From Affinundibacterium fentianense (GTDB lineage: Bacteria; Pseudomonadota; Gammaproteobacteria; Burkholderiales; Burkholderiaceae_D): a stretch of DNA of 64,000 bases. The notes beneath the pieces were generated by a model. It searched no databases and had not been told where the DNA came from. It worked only from the letters and a program-made list of their open reading frames with translations. Made by a program: the position numbers and the translations under genes. Location of the stretch: contig NZ_JAGSPJ010000007.1 of the NCBI RefSeq assembly GCF_018139545.1, positions 62,001 to 126,000 of the forward strand, written 5' to 3'. Positions 1 to 10,060 of this stretch are shown in pieces (within the stretch, counting starts at the first letter, position 1; every line of letters begins with the position of its first letter).

Positions 1-1819
<1,819 letters not shown>

Positions 1820-1873
1820 TTAACAAGCAGCTTTTGGCTGCGATTTTTTAGTGCTTTGTTTTGTTTTTTAGCT

Positions 1874-1909
1874 CCCTCTCCCGCAAGCGGGAGAGGGTTG
1901 GGGTGAGGG
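1874..1909 (+). repeat. REP-like palindromic repeat, copy 1
   Basis: An 11-bp perfect stem (CCCTCTCCCGC / GCGGGAGAGGG, loop AA, 1874-1897) is followed by the tail TTGGGGTGAGGG. It lies in the gyrB-dnaN gap. This is the common proteobacterial CTCTCCC-type intergenic REP. Together with copy 2 it forms an inverted pair. It could also act as a terminator-like hairpin for dnaN transcripts. Confidence 0.8.
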
Positions 1910-1987
1910 TGGTTGAGTACGTAGAAAAACCAAAATTGTGATGGAATCTTAAGATTGATTTCTTTCACACTCATGGATTGCTGAACG

Positions 1988-2027
1988 CCCCTCATCCCCG
2001 ACCCTTCTCCCGTTCACGGGAGAAGGG
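1988..2027 (-). repeat. REP-like palindromic repeat, copy 2 (inverted)
   Basis: A 12-bp stem (CCCTTCTCCCGT at 2002-2013 / ACGGGAGAAGGG at 2016-2027) is preceded by CCCCTCATCCCCGA, which is the reverse complement of a GGGGTGAGGG-type tail. It therefore sits in the opposite orientation to copy 1, about 90 bp away, giving a BIME/REPIN-like pair. It ends only about 13 bp from the dnaN stop. Confidence 0.8.
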
Positions 2028-2039
2028 AGGTTTGTTACA

Positions 2040-3146
2040 TCAAATCCGCATCGGCATGACAACGTATTTGAAATCACCATTCTCAGGAATTGTGATCAAA
2101 GCAGATGAATTGGAATCACCCAAAGCGATATTGATTTGATCGACTTTGAGGTTGTTCAAGACATCTAACAAATATGTCACGTTAAAGCCGATATCGACGC
2201 TATCGCCGCCGTAATCGATTTCGATTTCTTCGACCGCTTCTTCTTGATCCGCATTGGTGGACAAGATGCGCATTAAACCTGGTTCGATCACGCAACGTAC
2301 GCCTTTGAATTTGTCCGAAGTCATAATCGCGACACGTTGCAAAGAGCGCAGGAGTTTTTCACGGCTTAAGGTGAAATTGTTTTTGTAACCTTTAGGGATC
2401 ACACGATTGAAGTCAGGGAATTTGCCTTCGACTAATTTGGAAATCAATTCGATATCCGCGAATGTCAATTTAACCTGGTTGTTGGCGATGTCGAGTTGAA
2501 CTGGTTCGTCTTTGTCTTCTAACAGACGCTGCAATTCCAAAATCGTTTTGCGTGGAATGATGACTTCTTGACGCGCGAATTCTTGTTCGACTTCGACTTG
2601 TGCATAGGCCAAACGGTGACCGTCAGTTGCCACTGCAATCACGTTTTTACCATCAACGACTAATAACAAACCGTTCAAATAGTAACGAATATCTTGCTGC
2701 GCCATGGAGAAATGCACCATGTTGAACAAATGCTTCAAAGCTTTTTGCGGCAAGCTGACGCTGGCATTGAAATGTTCCGCTTGGGCGACGGTTGGAAATT
2801 CTTCCGCTGCCAAAGTCTGCAAAGAGAAACGCGATTTGCCGGATTGCACGGTCATCTTTTTGTTGTCGAGCTTCAAGGTGACGTCATTGTCATCAGGCAG
2901 TGCGCGCAAAATGTCGAGTAATTTGCGTGCTGCAACCGTGGTCGCAGTCACTTCGCCACCCGAACCGATTTCCGCATGCGTAGTAATTTGGACTTCAATA
3001 TCGGTCGATAAAAAGGACACTTTTTCGCCGTCTTTGCGGATGAGAATATTGGCCAGAATCGGCAAAGTGTGCCGACGCTCGACAATACCACTCACAATTT
3101 GCAGGGGCCGTAAGAGGGTATCCCTGTGGGTTTTGACCAATTGCAT
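2040..3146 (-). CDS. dnaN: DNA polymerase III sliding clamp (beta subunit)
   Basis: Ring-shaped processivity clamp that tethers Pol III to DNA. At 368 aa it matches the family length. The N-terminus (MQLVKTHRDTLLRPLQIVSGIVERRHTLPIL) carries the conserved VERRHTLPILANIL block, and the C-terminus ends in YVVMPMRI, the typical last strand of the third clamp domain. It lies between dnaA and gyrB on the same strand. REP-like hairpins occupy both flanking gaps, so each gene may have its own transcript end. Confidence 0.98.
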   Translation of the reverse strand: MQLVKTHRDTLLRPLQIVSGIVERRHTLPILANILIRKDGEKVSFLSTDIEVQITTHAEIGSGGEVTATTVAARKLLDILRALPDDNDVTLKLDNKKMTVQSGKSRFSLQTLAAEEFPTVAQAEHFNASVSLPQKALKHLFNMVHFSMAQQDIRYYLNGLLLVVDGKNVIAVATDGHRLAYAQVEVEQEFARQEVIIPRKTILELQRLLEDKDEPVQLDIANNQVKLTFADIELISKLVEGKFPDFNRVIPKGYKNNFTLSREKLLRSLQRVAIMTSDKFKGVRCVIEPGLMRILSTNADQEEAVEEIEIDYGGDSVDIGFNVTYLLDVLNNLKVDQINIALGDSNSSALITIPENGDFKYVVMPMRI

Positions 3147-3343
3147 TTTATATCCTCACTTGTTTATCAATGTTAAAGGATGCTTCATTACTGGATGCCG
3201 TGTTGTGACACGGATCGAGTAACACATAACTACTCTTACATTGGGAGGACTTGCGAAAAACTGCCCATCATTTGTGTGGCCAATTTTACGTAAATCCTAC
3301 GCCGGGTTTTGCTGCTACATACTACTTACTCTTATCTATACTC

Positions 3344-3367
3344 CCCTCTCCCGCTTGCGGGAGAGGG
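3344..3367 (+). repeat. REP-like palindromic repeat, copy 3
   Basis: A stem CCCTCTCCCGC (3344-3354) / GCGGGAGAGGG (3357-3367) with loop TT is identical to the copy 1 stem except for the loop. The GGGGTGAGGG tail is absent. It lies in the dnaN-dnaA gap, 18 bp after the end of dnaA. Confidence 0.75.
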
Positions 3368-3384
3368 AACATTTAAGTTGCCAA

Positions 3385-4791
3385 TTACCCCTTCAAAGTC
3401 TGCTCCAACACATGAATCTCATGGTTGCACTCAGGACTTTTCGCTCTATCTGCCGCAATCTTGCGTACTGCGTGCAGTACGGTTGTGTGATCGCGACCAC
3501 CAAATAATTCGCCAATTTCCGGCAAACTTTTTTGCGTTAATTCTTTTGCCAAATACATCGCAATCTGACGTGGTCGCGCGATATTCGCTGGCCTACGTTT
3601 GGAATACATATCTGCGACTTTGATATTGAAAAAATCCGCGACGGTCTTCTGAATATTCTCTACCGAGATTTGGCGGTTTTGTACGGACAACAAATCTTTC
3701 AAGGCTTCTTTGACGACATCAATCGTGATGTCTTTGCCGTGGAAGCGCGAATACGCCAAGATTTTGCGCAAAGCACCTTCGAGTTCACGCACATTGGAGC
3801 GTAAATGTTTAGCGACGAAGAAAGCAACATCGTCAGAAAACTGTACGCCTTCGGTGTAGGCTTTCTTCAATAAAATCGCGACGCGCATTTCGAGTTCTGG
3901 TGGTTCAATCGCCACCGTCAAACCCGAATCAAAACGTGAAATCAAGCGGTCATCCATCCCCGAAATTTCTTTCGGATAAGTATCGCTGGTGATAATGATT
4001 TGTTTCTTGGCGGCGATCAGGGCTTCAAATGCATAGAAGAACTCTTCTTGCGTACGGCTCTTACCGCCAAAGAATTGAATATCGTCGATTAGTAATAAAT
4101 CGAGTGAATGGTAGTAACGTTTGAAATCGTCGAACCCTTTTTTCTGATATGCCGTCACCACATCGCGCACATATTGTTCGGCGTGGATGTAACGAATCCG
4201 TGCATTCGGTTTGTCGTGCAAAATTTGATTGCCAATTGCGTGAATCAAATGCGTCTTACCCAAGCCAACGCCACCATATAAAAATAGCGGGTTATACGAT
4301 ACGCCAGGATTATTCGCCACTTGAATTGCCGCCGCACGCGCTAATTGATTCGCTTTACCAGTGACAAAACTATCAAAAGTGAGATCGAAATTAATTCGTG
4401 AATTATCACGACGTGGCGCTGTTTCTGGAATTGGACTTGGTGCGACTAAGTCATTACTACCAATTTGCGATGTACGTTGACCATGATCAGCACCATTGTC
4501 TTGCCCAGCATTGGCCGGTGGTGTGGTGGTCGAGATCGGTTTTTTGCCTGCGCGTGGATCGATGATGAATTCGACATTCACCGTATCATCCCAAAATTGC
4601 GCAGCGAATTCGGAAATGCGACTTGCGAATTGGGCTTTGACCCAATCCAGTTTAAAGCGATTCGGTGCACCAATACGCAGCAGACCTTCTTCAAAGTCCA
4701 CCACGGTCAATGGTTTAATCCAAGCACTAAATTGCTGAGGCGTGAGTTCCTGTTCAAGTTGTGAGGAGCAGGCTTGCCAGAAATTTTCCAT
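3385..4791 (-). CDS. dnaA: Chromosomal replication initiator protein DnaA
   Basis: AAA+ initiator that binds DnaA boxes and melts oriC. At 468 aa it is of normal length. The N-terminal DnaB/DiaA interaction domain ([27 protein letters not shown]) is followed by a variable linker (about 80-130). The AAA+ core has Walker [11 protein letters not shown] and Walker [10 protein letters not shown]. The C-terminal DNA-binding domain contains the signature [11 protein letters not shown] near residue 440. It is transcribed away from the probable origin, opposite to rpmH-rnpA-yidC-mnmE. Confidence 0.99.
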   Translation of the reverse strand: MENFWQACSSQLEQELTPQQFSAWIKPLTVVDFEEGLLRIGAPNRFKLDWVKAQFASRISEFAAQFWDDTVNVEFIIDPRAGKKPISTTTPPANAGQDNGADHGQRTSQIGSNDLVAPSPIPETAPRRDNSRINFDLTFDSFVTGKANQLARAAAIQVANNPGVSYNPLFLYGGVGLGKTHLIHAIGNQILHDKPNARIRYIHAEQYVRDVVTAYQKKGFDDFKRYYHSLDLLLIDDIQFFGGKSRTQEEFFYAFEALIAAKKQIIITSDTYPKEISGMDDRLISRFDSGLTVAIEPPELEMRVAILLKKAYTEGVQFSDDVAFFVAKHLRSNVRELEGALRKILAYSRFHGKDITIDVVKEALKDLLSVQNRQISVENIQKTVADFFNIKVADMYSKRRPANIARPRQIAMYLAKELTQKSLPEIGELFGGRDHTTVLHAVRKIAADRAKSPECNHEIHVLEQTLKG

Positions 4792-5130
4792 GAATCGCTT
4801 TACTGTTTATTTGGTTTTTGTTCTTTTCAAAATTGGCTTCGTGCTTTTTCTCTATCTAACTATCAAGCTAACAGGAGGTCGCACGCTTTCAATTCCACTT
4901 TTATTTGAATGCTGCCTTGACCGTAATTGGGTGCCCACTTGTTATACGCCACCTTGCGCTTTGTCACACGATTCAACCATAGACAAGTTACTTACTCGCC
5001 ATCACCAACAGCTTTTATATTTAGATCAAACAGTGGTGAATTGGGACCCGTGATTCAACTAAAAACAGTGTTTTTTTGATTACGTGAAGCAATACTTCGG
5101 ATCCCTCTATTCTACCCTCCGCGCGTCGAG

Positions 5131-5139
5131 TTATCCACA
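5131..5139 (+). promoter_or_regulatory. DnaA box (perfect TTATCCACA)
   Basis: Exact match to the high-affinity DnaA box consensus TTATNCACA, in the dnaA-rpmH intergenic region. Confidence 0.8.
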
Positions 5140-5200
5140 GGAGAGGTAAAATTTCTTTTGAGTAACACTTCCGCAAAACGAAGAAAAAGAACCAAATGGA

Positions 5201-5230
5201 TTGACAGTAGACTTGTAAATGGTGTCTAAT
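5201..5230 (+). promoter_or_regulatory. Probable sigma70 promoter of rpmH
   Basis: A perfect -35 TTGACA (5201-5206) and a -10 TCTAAT (5225-5230, 5 of 6 consensus) are separated by 18 bp on the rpmH strand. This gives a predicted 5' leader of about 250 nt before rpmH. It is a strong match, as expected for a ribosomal protein operon. Confidence 0.6.
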
Positions 5231-5486
5231 TACGGGTTCCCTACCCTGTTTTGTTAGATGTGTACTTTAATTGTCTTGACGCTATCTCTATAGTTCGTCG
5301 AGCGCAAAGCGGAAGTCACAAGATGAAACTAAGCATGAGCAGCGGTTTTGGGGCAGTAATGGTGTGAATAGCGTGTTGCTATTGTTTATTGAGTACCTTT
5401 CCATAACAAGGTGACATCAAAGCAACGGCGCAATGCACTATTACCCGTAATTCCGATTTATTTTTTGCTCAAATAGTGAGATCAAC

Positions 5487-5621
5487 ATGAAACGTACTTA
5501 TCAACCTTCCGTAGTTCGTCGTAAGCGCACGCACGGTTTCCGCGCTCGTATGGCAACACGTGGTGGCCGCGCAGTTTTGAACGCACGTCGTGCTAAAGGC
5601 CGTAAGCGCCTAGCAGCTTAA
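5487..5621 (+). CDS. rpmH: 50S ribosomal protein L34
   Basis: Small basic ribosomal protein of the large subunit. The ORF of 44 codons plus stop translates to [20 protein letters not shown]... ending in GRKRLAA, matching the universal L34 length and sequence pattern. It begins the plus-strand operon rpmH-rnpA-yidD-yidC-mnmE opposite dnaA. Confidence 0.98.
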   Translation: MKRTYQPSVVRRKRTHGFRARMATRGGRAVLNARRAKGRKRLAA

Positions 5622-5810
5622 TCGGCATCCAATAAATCCAATTCTAGGGGATATTGCCGCGTTGTTTGTCCTCGCAATACTTTGCTTTAGAGCTTAGCAA
5701 TTGCTGCGGGAAACGCCTTGCACTATCTCCCTATAATTGAATTTCTTGAATACCGAGCGACTAGTCGGATACATCGTCAATTAGTTGATTCAATAGGTTT
5801 AAAAATTATT

Positions 5811-6251
5811 GTGACTAATTTGACTGCCAATCCTGACCTAGCTCAATATCAGTTGTCCGGCGGTAGTTTTGCGCGGGAGCGACGAATTCTTAAAGCGGAT
5901 GAATTTTCATCCGCTTTTCGTTTACGTCCTGTGCAAAAGACAGCACATTTTGTATTATATGCTCGCGCAAATGCACTGCCGCACGCCCGTCTCGGGGTAG
6001 TAGCGGCAAAGCGATTTGCTCCGCGAGCGGCGACACGCAATATGATCAAGCGTGTGACACGCGAAATTTTTCGACAGTCTGAATTGATGAAGGTGGATTG
6101 CATTGTGCGCTTATCTAAGCCAGTCAATAGCAAAGCCGGTCCTGCCACGAATGCGCAATTAAAGCGGGACTTGCGGGACGAAGTCTTGCGTCTGTTCGTT
6201 TCGCAACGTGTTGCCTTATCTTCTACTTCGCTCCCAGAGTCACACACATGA
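5811..6251 (+). CDS. rnpA: Ribonuclease P protein component
   Basis: Protein subunit that assists the RNase P RNA in 5' tRNA maturation. Family features are [11 protein letters not shown] near the start, [28 protein letters not shown] (the basic RNR-type motif) and a basic C-terminus. The open frame extends upstream to 5718. A GTG at 5811 gives 146 aa, closer to the family size, but its ribosome binding site is weak and the start is uncertain. The stop overlaps the yidD start by four bases (ATGA), indicating translational coupling. A 26-bp perfect palindrome lies inside the coding region (5892-5917). Confidence 0.9.
   Translation: MTNLTANPDLAQYQLSGGSFARERRILKADEFSSAFRLRPVQKTAHFVLYARANALPHARLGVVAAKRFAPRAATRNMIKRVTREIFRQSELMKVDCIVRLSKPVNSKAGPATNAQLKRDLRDEVLRLFVSQRVALSSTSLPESHT
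5892..5917. promoter_or_regulatory. Perfect hairpin inside rnpA coding sequence
   Basis: AAAGCGGATGAA (5892-5903) and TTCATCCGCTTT (5906-5917) form a 12-bp perfect stem with a two-base TT spacer, followed by one further T. It encodes the KADEFSSAF region of RnpA. The same 11-base arm AAGCGGATGAA reappears in the terminator after mnmE (10020-10055). The structure is certain, the function unknown. Confidence 0.5.
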
Positions 6252-6598
6252 AACGCTTGTTAATTCTGATCTTGCGTGGATATAAATTGGCGATCAGTCC
6301 GATGTTGGGCCAAAATTGTCGGTTTTATCCTAGTTGTTCAGAATACGCAATGGAGGCGATTCGTGAATATGGCGCGGCGAAAGGCTCATTGATGGCCGGT
6401 AAACGACTTTGCAAATGCCATCCTTGGCACCCTGGAGGTATTGACTTGGTGCCGCCCAAAAGTGGTGTTGCCAGCGACGACACGGGATGTAAATTAGAGG
6501 ATGATCATCAATGCTCGCCAGCCGATTTAAATTTTGTACAAGGTGGGGATGAAATTCTGACAAAAGACCCCACATCAACTCGTCAACAACTGATCTAA
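6248..6598 (+). CDS. yidD: Membrane protein insertion efficiency factor YidD
   Basis: Small membrane-associated protein thought to help YidC-dependent insertion. The core is diagnostic: [25 protein letters not shown], then [19 protein letters not shown], with the conserved cysteines. At 116 aa it is longer than the usual 70-90 aa. About 45 residues after DLVP form an acidic, low-complexity tail ([15 protein letters not shown]...) with no recognised domain. It overlaps rnpA by four bases and lies 71 bp before yidC. Confidence 0.95.
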   Translation: MKRLLILILRGYKLAISPMLGQNCRFYPSCSEYAMEAIREYGAAKGSLMAGKRLCKCHPWHPGGIDLVPPKSGVASDDTGCKLEDDHQCSPADLNFVQGGDEILTKDPTSTRQQLI

Positions 6599-6669
6599 AT
6601 TGATCGAAATTGATCTAATAAGCAAGTCATTAACCTTCCCGATCTTTAACATCTATACAAGTGGATAAA

Positions 6670-8409
6670 ATGGATATAAAGCGTACCGTCCTCTGGGTTA
6701 TTTTCTCGATGTCTCTGTTACTCCTTTGGGATAACTGGATGAAGCATAATGGAAAACAATCCATGTTTTTCCCTACGCAAAATCAACAGGCGAAAAACGC
6801 GAGTGCTTCCGCAGTTGCGGCAGCGGCTCCCGCTGCTGGTAATGCATCTAATGCTGTAACTGATGCGGTTGCTGCAGCAATTGTACAAGCGGTAAAGAGC
6901 GAGACGATTACCATTACAACGGATTTGATCAAGGCTGACATTGACACAATCGGTGGTGAAATTAAGCGTTTGGAATTATTGAATTATCCAGATAGCCACG
7001 AGCCTAAGAAAAACGTGGTGTTATTTGATCACCATGCGGGTCGAACACGAATCGAAGAAACTAGCTTTTTTGGGTTCTTTAAAGGCACCAAGGAAGTTCC
7101 TGTCCCACCCCGCACGTATGCTGCACAAACAGGTTTGTTGGGAGGCAATTTCCCTAACCATAAATCCGGTTTTGTTGCATTGCCAGGCCCACGCACATTA
7201 GATGGTGCGAATGAATTGAGTCTAGTGTTGGAGTCAGAACAAGCAGGCGTTAAACTCACAAAAACACTGGTCTTCAAAAAAGGCAGTTATGTGATTGACG
7301 TGAAACACACGGTCGTAAACACAACAGCTGCGCCAATTAGTCCGTCGTTATATTTGCAGTTGATCCACGACGGAACCAAACCTACTTCAGGCGGCATGTT
7401 TTCCGGACAGACCGAGTTCTATGCCCCAGCGGTGTACACCGAAGCGAAACATTTCCAAAAGTTAAATTTTGAAGATATTGAAAAACGCCACGGTAAATCC
7501 GATGCGAAGCCAGATCACGAAACCAAAGCGGATAACGGTTGGATTTCAATGATTGAACACTTCTTTGTTTCTGCATTCATTCCAGAGGATAAAGTTCAGC
7601 GCGAAATTCGTACAGAACGTGTGCGTGACAATATCTATTCGATCAGCTCAGTCATTCCATTAGGTAATGTCGCAGCAGGTGCAAGTGTCACATCAAACGC
7701 GCGCTTGTATTCTGGCCCACAAGAGTCTGCTATCTTAGAAAAAGTCGCACCTGGTATGGATTTGGTGAAGGACTATTGGTATTTCGCGATGATTGCAAAG
7801 CCGATGTTCTGGATCATGGAGTTGATTCATAAAGTCTTGGGTAACTGGGGTTGGACGATCGTCGTATTTACCATTGCCATTAAATTAGCTTTATTCCCAT
7901 TGTCAGCGGCGGGTTATCGCAGTATGGCAAAGATGAAAGTCGTGACGCCAAAAATGACGGCTTTGAAAGAAAAATACAAGAATGAGCCGCAAAAGTTGAA
8001 TATGGCGATGATGGAACTTTACAAGACCGAGAAAATTAATCCTCTTGGTGGTTGCTTACCCATCTTGATTCAAATGCCAATCTTCTTGTCTTTGTATTGG
8101 GTCTTGCAAGCATCGGTTGAAATGCGTGGCGCGCCTTGGATGGCTTGGATTACTGATTTGTCAAAACCAGATCCTTATTTGGTATTGCCAATTCTGTATG
8201 CGATTTCGATGTATATCACAACGAAATTGAGCCCAGCACCAGCGGATCCAGTGCAGGCGAAAATGATGTTGTTCATGCCTTTATTGTTCTCCATCATGTT
8301 CTTTTTCTTCCCATCGGGCTTGGTATTGTATTGGGTAGTCAATAACGTTTTATCGATCGGTCAGCAATGGGTAATCAATAATAAAATTGTTCCGCCCGAG
8401 CATCGCTAA
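6670..8409 (+). CDS. yidC: Membrane protein insertase YidC
   Basis: Inner-membrane insertase working with or without SecYEG. The product is 579 aa from ATG 6670. A GTG nine bases upstream would add three residues, but MDIKRTVLWVIFS is the normal family start. An N-terminal membrane anchor is followed by an Ala-rich linker (about 40-75), the large periplasmic P1 domain, and the C-terminal five-helix core, which includes NPLGGCLPILIQMPIFLSLYWVL. The C-terminus is short and weakly basic (NNKIVPPEHR). A strong terminator follows. Confidence 0.98.
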   Translation: MDIKRTVLWVIFSMSLLLLWDNWMKHNGKQSMFFPTQNQQAKNASASAVAAAAPAAGNASNAVTDAVAAAIVQAVKSETITITTDLIKADIDTIGGEIKRLELLNYPDSHEPKKNVVLFDHHAGRTRIEETSFFGFFKGTKEVPVPPRTYAAQTGLLGGNFPNHKSGFVALPGPRTLDGANELSLVLESEQAGVKLTKTLVFKKGSYVIDVKHTVVNTTAAPISPSLYLQLIHDGTKPTSGGMFSGQTEFYAPAVYTEAKHFQKLNFEDIEKRHGKSDAKPDHETKADNGWISMIEHFFVSAFIPEDKVQREIRTERVRDNIYSISSVIPLGNVAAGASVTSNARLYSGPQESAILEKVAPGMDLVKDYWYFAMIAKPMFWIMELIHKVLGNWGWTIVVFTIAIKLALFPLSAAGYRSMAKMKVVTPKMTALKEKYKNEPQKLNMAMMELYKTEKINPLGGCLPILIQMPIFLSLYWVLQASVEMRGAPWMAWITDLSKPDPYLVLPILYAISMYITTKLSPAPADPVQAKMMLFMPLLFSIMFFFFPSGLVLYWVVNNVLSIGQQWVINNKIVPPEHR

Positions 8410-8430
8410 AATAGTTTGTTCTTGAACTGA

Positions 8431-8457
8431 AAAAGCCCATGATTCATGGGCTTTTTT
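8431..8457 (+). terminator. Rho-independent terminator after yidC
   Basis: Stem AAAAGCCCAT (8431-8440) / ATGGGCTTTT (8446-8455), loop GATTC, followed by a T run. It lies 21 bp after the yidC stop and so separates the rpmH-yidC operon from mnmE. Confidence 0.9.
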
Positions 8458-8571
8458 ATTCCTCCCGGCGCGTTTTTTTGCTGCAGATCATGTCGCGTTT
8501 ACGACACAAATGGCATGATATGACGCATTAGAATGTCAATAGATTTCTGAATAGCAAAGATAAAATTCCTT

Positions 8572-9987
8572 ATGACCCATACTTATGACAGCACCCCTAT
8601 CGTTGCAATTGCGACCGCTCCTGGACGTGGTGGTATTGGCGTCGTGCGAATTTCTGGTAAAGACTTAAGTGCAATCACGCAAAATCTTTTTCGTGACATT
8701 GTCTTAAAGCCGCGCCATGCGACCTATCTTGATTTCAAGCAGGCGGATGGCACCGTGATTGACCAAGGTTTGGTGATCGCATTCAAGGCGCCGCATTCTT
8801 ACACAGGCGAAGAGGTTTTGGAGTTACAAGGTCACGGTGGCCCCGTGGTCATGCAAATGTTGTTGAGTCGTTGTTTGGAAGCCGGTAGAGAACATGGTCT
8901 GCGCTTGGCTGAGCCCGGTGAATTCACCCAACGCGCCTTTATGAATGACAAGCTTGATTTGGCCCAAGCGGAAGCAGTGGCCGACTTGATCGAAGCATCG
9001 ACCGAAGCTGCAGCAAAATCTGCATCGCAATCGATGTCAGGTGCCTTCTCCAAGGTTATTCATGCCTTGGTTGAAAAAGTCGTGCATCTGCGGATGTTGG
9101 TGGAAGCGACTTTAGATTTTCCTGAGGAAGAAATCGATTTTTTGGAAAAGTCTGATGCTCGCGGCCAATTGAGCGACATTCAAAAAGCCCTACGCGCAGT
9201 ATTTGAACAAGCCGCACAAGGTGCATTATTGCGTGAGGGCTTGAATGTCGTTTTAGCGGGACAACCGAATGTGGGTAAGTCGTCATTATTGAATGCTCTT
9301 GCTGGCGATGACATTGCTATCGTTACACCGATTGCAGGGACGACTCGAGATAAAGTTACAGAAACCATACACATTGAGGGTATTCCCTTGAATATCATCG
9401 ATACCGCTGGTATTCGCCATGATCATGACGAGGATGGGGTGAATGATCGACTAGCCAATCGCATCGATGCAGTTGAGCGCATCGGTATTGAACGCACTTG
9501 GGCCGAGGTTCAAAAAGCTGATGTGATCTTGCATTTGCTCGATGCCAGCCGTGGACCGACTCGCGCAGATGAAGAGATTGCTGCCCGATTTCCCGCAGAG
9601 ATACCTGTCATTTGTGTGTGGACCAAGATTGATATTTCAGGACATCATCCAAGCGTTGATAATGTTGGTGATCTCACGCAGATCTATTTATCCGCACAAG
9701 AGCACTTAGGGATGGACTTGTTACGCCAAGAATTATTACGTATCGCAGGTTGGCAACAAACTGGTGAATCCTTGTACTTGGCGCGTGAACGTCATCTGAT
9801 CGCACTGAAGCATGCGCATGAACACTTGGAGCAAGCAGCCGAGTATGCCGCACAAAATGATCAATCCCTCGATTTATTCGCAGAAGAATTACGTCTGACT
9901 CAAGATCGATTAAACAGCATTACTGGGGAATTTACCTCTGATGATTTACTCGGGGTTATTTTTTCTCGATTCTGCATCGGTAAATAA
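8572..9987 (+). CDS. mnmE: tRNA-modifying GTPase MnmE
   Basis: With MnmG it forms the aminomethyl group on the wobble uridine of certain tRNAs. The product is 471 aa. The N-terminal tetrahydrofolate-binding domain begins with [21 protein letters not shown]. The G domain has the P-loop [12 protein letters not shown] (about residue 227), a G2 TTRDKVTE and G3 DTAGIR. The C-terminus ends in FCIGK, the family hallmark with its catalytic cysteine. It sits at its usual place downstream of yidC, but behind a terminator, so it probably has its own promoter. Confidence 0.98.
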   Translation: MTHTYDSTPIVAIATAPGRGGIGVVRISGKDLSAITQNLFRDIVLKPRHATYLDFKQADGTVIDQGLVIAFKAPHSYTGEEVLELQGHGGPVVMQMLLSRCLEAGREHGLRLAEPGEFTQRAFMNDKLDLAQAEAVADLIEASTEAAAKSASQSMSGAFSKVIHALVEKVVHLRMLVEATLDFPEEEIDFLEKSDARGQLSDIQKALRAVFEQAAQGALLREGLNVVLAGQPNVGKSSLLNALAGDDIAIVTPIAGTTRDKVTETIHIEGIPLNIIDTAGIRHDHDEDGVNDRLANRIDAVERIGIERTWAEVQKADVILHLLDASRGPTRADEEIAARFPAEIPVICVWTKIDISGHHPSVDNVGDLTQIYLSAQEHLGMDLLRQELLRIAGWQQTGESLYLARERHLIALKHAHEHLEQAAEYAAQNDQSLDLFAEELRLTQDRLNSITGEFTSDDLLGVIFSRFCIGK

Positions 9988-10019
9988 AGTCAGCGGTAGG
10001 CTTTGCAATGGGATAAATC

Positions 10020-10056
10020 AAGCGGATGAAAATCATATAGGATCTTCATCCGCTTT
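10020..10056. terminator. Bidirectional terminator between mnmE and the Ig-like autotransporter
   Basis: AAGCGGATGAA (10020-10030) and TTCATCCGCTT (10045-10055) form an 11-bp stem with a 14-base loop, placed between convergent genes. The T-tract is short on both sides. The arm is the same sequence as the palindrome inside rnpA. Confidence 0.7.
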
Positions 10057-10060
10057 GTCC

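Larger units (their letters stand above)
4792..5486. other. Probable replication origin (oriC) between dnaA and rpmH
   Basis: This 695-bp gap lies between the divergent dnaA and rpmH genes, the standard origin position in betaproteobacteria. It holds one perfect DnaA box (TTATCCACA, 5131-5139), one single-mismatch box on the minus strand (TGTGAATAG at 5363-5371), and A/T-rich stretches around 5055-5085 and 5145-5200. I could not find the dense box array seen in many origins, so boundaries and function are inferred from position. It also carries the dnaA and rpmH promoters. Confidence 0.7.

Noticed and set aside
4742..5053. 103-codon plus-strand ORF over the dnaA start and origin
   Set aside because: It overlaps the dnaA N-terminus antisense and has no similarity or start signal.
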